From: Prorocentrum cordatum
Taxonomy: Eukaryota > Sar > Dinophyceae > Prorocentrales > Prorocentraceae
Direction of reading: 5' to 3'
NCBI GenBank assembly: GCA_963575745.1
Contig: CAUYUJ010014200.1
Location: forward strand, 185,072-249,071
Length of the DNA: 64,000 nt
Shown: piece after piece, positions 59,546 to 64,000 of the stretch
Layout: each line of letters begins with the position of its first letter
Position numbering within the stretch: position 1 is the first letter of the stretch
Translations under genes and position numbers: made by a program
The notes under the pieces: model-generated
What the model saw: only the letters and a program-made list of their open reading frames with translations
Databases searched by the model: none
Told to the model about the DNA's origin: nothing

Positions 59546-60024
59546 ACAACAATGTTTTCCGTCGGCAGCGAGGCGGAACGATCCGCTCTAGCGTGGCAGC
59601 GATGCAGGGGCACCACAAAGCGAATTGGCGGGCATGCAGGAGGAGGGAGAAGAAAGGAAGAGGCGGCCGCGGGGAGGGAGGGGAAAGCGGGAACACACAC
59701 ACACACACACACTGTGGAACACAAACGCACACCGCACACAGACGGTGTGTGTGTGTGTGTGTGTGAATGTGTGAATTTGTGTATGTGTGTGTGAATGTGT
59801 CAATGTGTGAATGTGTGAATGTGTGTGTGTGTGCGTGCGTGCGTGTGCGTGTGTGTGTGTGTCTTTCTCCACAGAGAAAGGAGGGAGGATCGCCAGGGGT
59901 GCAACGGGCCCTGGGACCGTCAGGGAACGACTCTGGATGAACACCTCGCCCCGGGGGAAGGCCCCCAGGGTCCAGGACGCGTCTCCCTCGGGACCCGCTT
60001 TCCCCCGTGCTGAGAACGTGCAGG

Positions 60025-60262
60025 AGGAGAACGAGGAGGAGGAGGAGGGGGAGGAGGAGGAGGAGGAGGAGGAGGAGGAGGAGGAGGAGGAGGAGGAGGA
60101 GGATGCGGACGAGGAGGAGGAGGAGAAGGAGGAGGAGGAGGAGGAAGACGAGGAGAAGGAGAAGGGAAAGGAGGAGGAGGAGGAGGAGGACCAGGAGGAC
60201 GAGGTGGAAGAGCGTCAGCAGCGCCAGTGGGGCAGCAGGAGCAGGAGGAGGGGCAAAGTGGA
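60025..60262 (+). repeat. (GGA)n tract
   Basis: GGAGGA with GACGAGG and GAAGGAG variants. A family-H-like fragment (AGGGAACGACTCTGGATGAA) precedes it at 59920. Confidence 0.95.
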
Positions 60263-60449
60263 AGGAGCATGAGCGACCCGCGAGAAACAGTGTATGTGAA
60301 TGTGTATGCCTGATCCCCCGGCCGCGTGAGTTGGCCCGGCCGATCGCTCGCTCCCCTCGAATGTCTACGCTTCGCCGCCGCGCTCGTGGCCGCGATGCCA
60401 AATCAAGTAGCCTGGCGAAGGATCCTCGTAGTACCGTCGTCGTGTGCAC

Positions 60450-61998
60450 CGCATTTTGAGGAGCTCCCTGTGGGGCCACGAAACGTTCGAGGGGTGTGCC
60501 AGAATGTGTCAGGTGGGCGCAAGCGAAAGCAGCCACTGCGGCCGTCGGTGGAATTCCCTATGGGGCAACGAAACGCGTGAGAGGTGTTCTGGAATAGGCG
60601 CGGTGGGCGCATGCGAACGCAGCCATTGGGGCCGTCGGTAGAGCTCCCTATGGTTCCGCGAAACGTGTGAGGGGTGTGCCGAAATGATGCGGTGGGCGCA
60701 TGCGAACGCAGCCACTGGCGCCTTCGGTGGAGCTCCACATTGGGCCTTCGGTGGAGCTCCCTTTAGGACCACGAAGCATGTGAGGACTGTGCCGAAGTGG
60801 GTGTGCGTGACGCATGCGGGCGGTGGCTCTGGGGCCTTCTGTGGAGCTCCCTGCGGGGCCACGAAACGTGTGAGGGGTGTGCCGGCATGGCTGTGGGTGA
60901 CGCGTGCGGGCGGTGGCACCAGGGCCTTCGGTGGAGCTCCCTATGGGGCCACGGAACGTGTGAGCGGTGTGCCAAAATGGGTGTGCGTGACGCATGATGG
61001 CGGTGGCACTGGGGCCTTCGGTGGAGCTCCTTGTGGGGCCACGATACGTGTAAGGGGCGTGCCGAAATGTGTGTGCGTGACGCATGCGGGCGGTGGCACT
61101 TGGGCCTTCCGTGGAGCTCCCTGTGAGGCCACGAAACGTGGGAGCGGTTTGCCGAAATGAGTGTGCGTGACGCATGCGGGCGGTGGCACTGGCGCTTTCT
61201 GTGGAGCTCCCTGCGGGGCCGCGAAATGTGTGAGGGGTGTGCCAGAGTGGGTGTGCGTGAAGCATGCGGGCGGTGGCACTGGGGCCTGCAGTGGAACTCC
61301 ATGTGGAGCCACGCATCGTGTGAGGGGTGTGCCGAAATGGGTGTGCGTGACGCGTGCGGGCGGTGGCACTGGGGCCTTCGGTGGAGCCCCCCGTGGGGCC
61401 ACGAAACGTGTGAGGGGTGTGCCGGCATGGCTCCGCGTGACGCATGCAGGCGGTGGCATTGGGGCCCTTGGTGGAGCTCTTTGTTGGGCCACGAAGCGTC
61501 GGAGCGGTGTGCCGAAATGGGTCTGCGTGACGCATGCGGGCGGTGGCACTGGGGCATTCTGTGGAGCTCCATCCCTGTGGGGCCACGGAGCGTGTGAGCG
61601 GTGTGCCGAAATGGGTGTGCGTGACGCATGCGGGCGGTGGCACTGGGGTCTTCGGTGGAATTCCCTGTCGGGCCACGAAACGTGTGAGCGGTGCGCCGAA
61701 ATGGGTGTGCGTGACGCACGCGGGCGGTGGCCCTTGGGCCTTCTGTGGAGCTCCGTGTGGGGCCACGAAACGTGTGAGGGGTGTGCCGAAATGGGCGTGC
61801 CTGACGCATGCGGGCGGTAGCACTGCTGCTTTCGGTGGGGCTCCCTATAGGACCACGAAACGTGGGAGCGGTTTGCCGAAATGAGTGTGCGTGACGCATG
61901 CGGGCGGTGGCACTGGGGGCTTCTGTGGAGCTCCCTGTGGGGCCACGAAAGGTGTGAGCGGTGTGCCGAAATGTGTGTGCGTGACGCATGCGGGCGGT
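60450..61998 (+). repeat. 90 bp tandem satellite, about 17 copies
   Basis: GTGGAGCTCC recurs at 60841, 60931, 61021 and 61111, exactly 90 bp apart. The rest of the unit is CGTGTGAGGGGTGTGCCGAA, ATGGGTGTGCGTGACGCATG and CGGGCGGTGGCACTGGGGCC. Because 90 is a multiple of three, frames of up to several hundred codons stay open on both strands; none is a gene. Shares GGTGGAGCTCCCTGTGGGGC and CACGAAACG with the array at 3.55-5.25 kb. Confidence 0.95.
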
Positions 61999-62356
61999 GC
62001 AGGGGGGCGGGGAGGAGGGAGGAAGGAAGAAAAGAAGGAAGGAGGGAACGCGGGAACCGTCTTTTCAAAACGAGGACCCAACACCGCAGGATGGTTGTGA
62101 GTTGTGTGTGTGTGTGTGTCCGTGAGAGTGTGCATGGACGGCGGCGGCGAGGACGACGAGGAAGTGAGTGTCGTGCCGGGCGGAAAGCACAGTCAGGGTG
62201 AAGAGCGGCATGAATGACGAGGGGTGTATGTGTGCGTGTGCCGAGCGGGGTGGGAGGGGAGGTGCGCACGCGCGCAGGGGGAGCGGGGGATTGAGAATGG
62301 GGAGGCGGCGGGATTAGGGACTGAGGGAGGACGTATGTGTGCGTGGGGAGGACGGA

Positions 62357-62397
62357 CGGGGAGGAGGAGGAGGAGGAGGAGGAAGAGGAGGAGGTGT

Positions 62398-62473
<76 letters not shown>

Positions 62474-62486
62474 GATGATGATGAGA
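62357..62486 (+). repeat. (GGA)n then (GAT)n tract
   Basis: GGAGGA (62357-62395) passing into GATGATGAT (62396-62486). Confidence 0.96.
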
Positions 62487-62499
62487 AGAACAGATTGTC

Positions 62500-62985
62500 T
62501 GGACATGCGGGTAGGTGTGGCCGCAGGCCTCTCGTTTGCCAGTGCTGCACACGTCCCATTCCCCCTCCCCCCCACCACCAGGGTAACACTTGCCATATGT
62601 GTTGGTGCTACAGTCATCGAATTCTCTTGCGACCGAGCCGTCGCCGAAAAACACCCGACGGCATGGTTGTCAACGTTTTCGGCATTTCCCCTCGTTTCGC
62701 CATGCGGGCCATCAAAGCACGAACGGAGTATAACAGTCCGTTCTTGTGGAAGAGGCCGAAGCCATTGGGGCCGAACTCACGAAACAACTTTGCACCGTCT
62801 GAAGAGGGGAGGGCAAGGCATTCGGAGCGTGGGCTGCTTTCGTAGAGGGCCAGGGGGAGAACAGGTCTGGTAGCTGTTTTGCAACCGCACTGTCTCCGAA
62901 TAACATGTCCCAGAGAAGACCTCATCAATGATAGTGTTTGCCAGCGTGGACCCCAAGCAGTAAGCGGTTGCATCGTCGATGTGTA
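62500..62985. other. Ordinary-composition sequence, possible minus-strand frame
   Basis: A 119-codon minus frame (62973-62614) includes SSDGAKLFREFGPNGFGLFH and is not repeat-derived, but it lacks a recognisable family and overlaps plus-strand frames of similar length. Not called as a gene. Confidence 0.25.
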
Positions 62986-62989
62986 AGCT

Positions 62990-63345
62990 ATGAGGTGTGC
63001 GCTGTGTGATGCACGCTATGTGGTGCAAACCATGTGGTTCAGGCTACGTGGTGCAATCCATCTTGCAGAACTTGCACTTGTAAACTCCACTGCTCGTCTC
63101 CAATCCGCAACTTGGTTTGGAAAACCCACGCGGCGACGATTGCGATGACTGCTTTGCAACGGCTTGTGCATCTCGGCGTTGGCGCTAGCGTGGCGGCAAG
63201 TTCGCGCGCAGAGCGACCAGCTTAGTGTCAGCTATGGTGTGCCTGCTCTGCTGTGCAGCATGCGCAGTGCAAGCTATCTGGTGCAAGCTATGGTGGCAAG
63301 CTATGTGAGCTGTGCGGTGCCAGCTGTGTGGTGCAGGCTATGTGA
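62990..63345 (+). repeat. Degenerate GCTATGTGGTGCAA repeats
   Basis: Words such as GCTATGTGGTGCAAACCATG, GGCTACGTGGTGCAATCC and AGCTATCTGGTGCAAGCTAT occur at 62995-63060 and 63260-63345. Confidence 0.75.
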
Positions 63346-63500
63346 TGCCATCTTCGTGGGGGGGGGGGCACCCCAGCGGGGGGCGCCCACGAGGCGGGCA
63401 CCAGGCGACACCTCGGCATACTCCCCCCCCAGCGCAGGGTGCCCACGAGGGTGCCCACGAGGCGCCCATTGGCGAGCACCAGCCGAAGACCAGGCATACC

Positions 63501-63658
63501 TTACCAGCCTGGAGCATATCCCTATCCCTAGGCTGGGCACCTCCTCATCACGATGCCAATCTTAGGGATTCCCTGATTTTTTGAGGGCGAACCCCCAAGA
63601 TTGTCACCGCCTTTTGGCGTGTCATTCTTAGGGATAGGGATACGTTCGAGGCTGGTAA
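63501..63658. mobile_element. 158 bp inverted-repeat element
   Basis: TTACCAGCCTGGAGCATATC then CCTATCCCTA at the left; complement of the right end TTACCAGCCTCGAACGTATC then CCTATCCCTA. An inner inverted pair CCAATCTT/AAGATTG surrounds the centre. No coding capacity. Confidence 0.85.
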
Positions 63659-64000
63659 AAATGCCACACCAGTTGCGGAATGAAGGCGCCACAGCAAGAA
63701 CCCCTCAGTGCAAGCACTGCTCGGGATGAGTTGTCCGCCGTGCCGCCACCGCACACAGGTCGGACCATCCCGAGGAATCCTGCGCTCCGATTGTCTTATA
63801 TATGGACCATCGGACTTCTCGACTCCTTCCCCGGGGGCCAGCTTCCTGACCAACCCGTACTCAATCGGTGCCCCAGGGGCCCGGCGTGGCCAAGAGGGGC
63901 AACAGTCCGGGCGCCCCGAGTCTGCGCCGAGGAGCCAGCTGCTTCGGCTCTTTGACATCCGACGTCCTGAACACATCGCAGTGACTCGACGAAAACTCGC
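63659..64000. other. Window end, no gene recognised
   Basis: Two overlapping frames on opposite strands (63680-63955 and 63976-63548). Neither shows a recognisable motif. Confidence 0.35.

Noticed and set aside
59000-60536. A 521-codon minus frame
   Set aside because: It is made of (GT)n and (TCC)n low-complexity translation (Val/Cys/Leu runs) fused to unrelated edges.
60450-62617. Very long minus-strand frames (up to about 560 codons) across the 90 bp array
   Set aside because: The period is a multiple of three and several frames are open on both strands; the content is pure tandem repetition.

Overview
This is eukaryotic nuclear DNA, most likely from a dinoflagellate with a very large, intron-rich genome. 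The evidence is an expanded-family type C5 cytosine methyltransferase, tiny exons (42-99 bp) separated by introns of several kb, many GC-AG splice junctions, relics of an RNase H-bearing non-LTR retrotransposon, and short inverted-repeat elements that behave like introners. I see no bacterial operon structure, rRNA, tRNA, CRISPR array or spliced-leader RNA gene. Most of the long open frames are low-complexity shadows of (GGA)n/(TCC)n tracts or of tandem arrays whose period is a multiple of three.

Layout. 0-1.4 kb: the 3' coding end of an unrecognised small membrane protein, then farnesyl diphosphate synthase (+). 1.4-9.6 kb: noncoding, with a 76-77 bp satellite (3.5-5.25 kb), a large GGA tract and a ~60 bp tandem array (8.2-9.3 kb). 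9.6-37.0 kb: six short exons on the + strand that join in frame into a RING finger followed by the C-terminal lobe of a SNF2/RAD5/SHPRH-like helicase. Its 3-10 kb introns are filled with microsatellites, satellites (including a ~101 bp array with a 2 kb higher-order duplication at 17.7-22.0 kb), a retrotransposon RNase H relic and several small inverted-repeat families. 40.1-43.5 kb: a four-exon C5 DNA methyltransferase (+) with catalytic motifs I, IV, VI, VIII, IX and X. Its last intron is a mobile element flanked by an exact 8 bp target duplication.

43.6-44.1 kb is a (GTAT)n tract. 45.65-46.92 kb holds an intact ISXO2/Merlin-like DDE transposase (-), and two small exons (-) of a basic coiled-coil protein lie at 47.2-47.6 kb. 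A long foldback built from TCC/GGA arms covers 47.7-48.36 kb. A three-exon + strand gene of unknown function (50.24-52.58 kb) has a first intron made of two tandem copies of a second introner-like family. The rest, to 64 kb, is dispersed repeats, three clean inverted-repeat elements, a CA/GT-rich stretch, and a 90 bp satellite (60.45-62.0 kb) that shares its core with the 3.5 kb array.

Together: the RING/SNF2 gene and the DNA methyltransferase sit head to tail with the same orientation. Both are chromatin or DNA-modification functions, and this pairing resembles the parts list of DNMT5-type enzymes, though in a different order. Whether they form one transcript cannot be settled here. The clearest unusual system is the set of short inverted-repeat families that appear to have created introns: one exact case in the methyltransferase, one tandem case in the 50 kb gene, and one possible donor-forming case.
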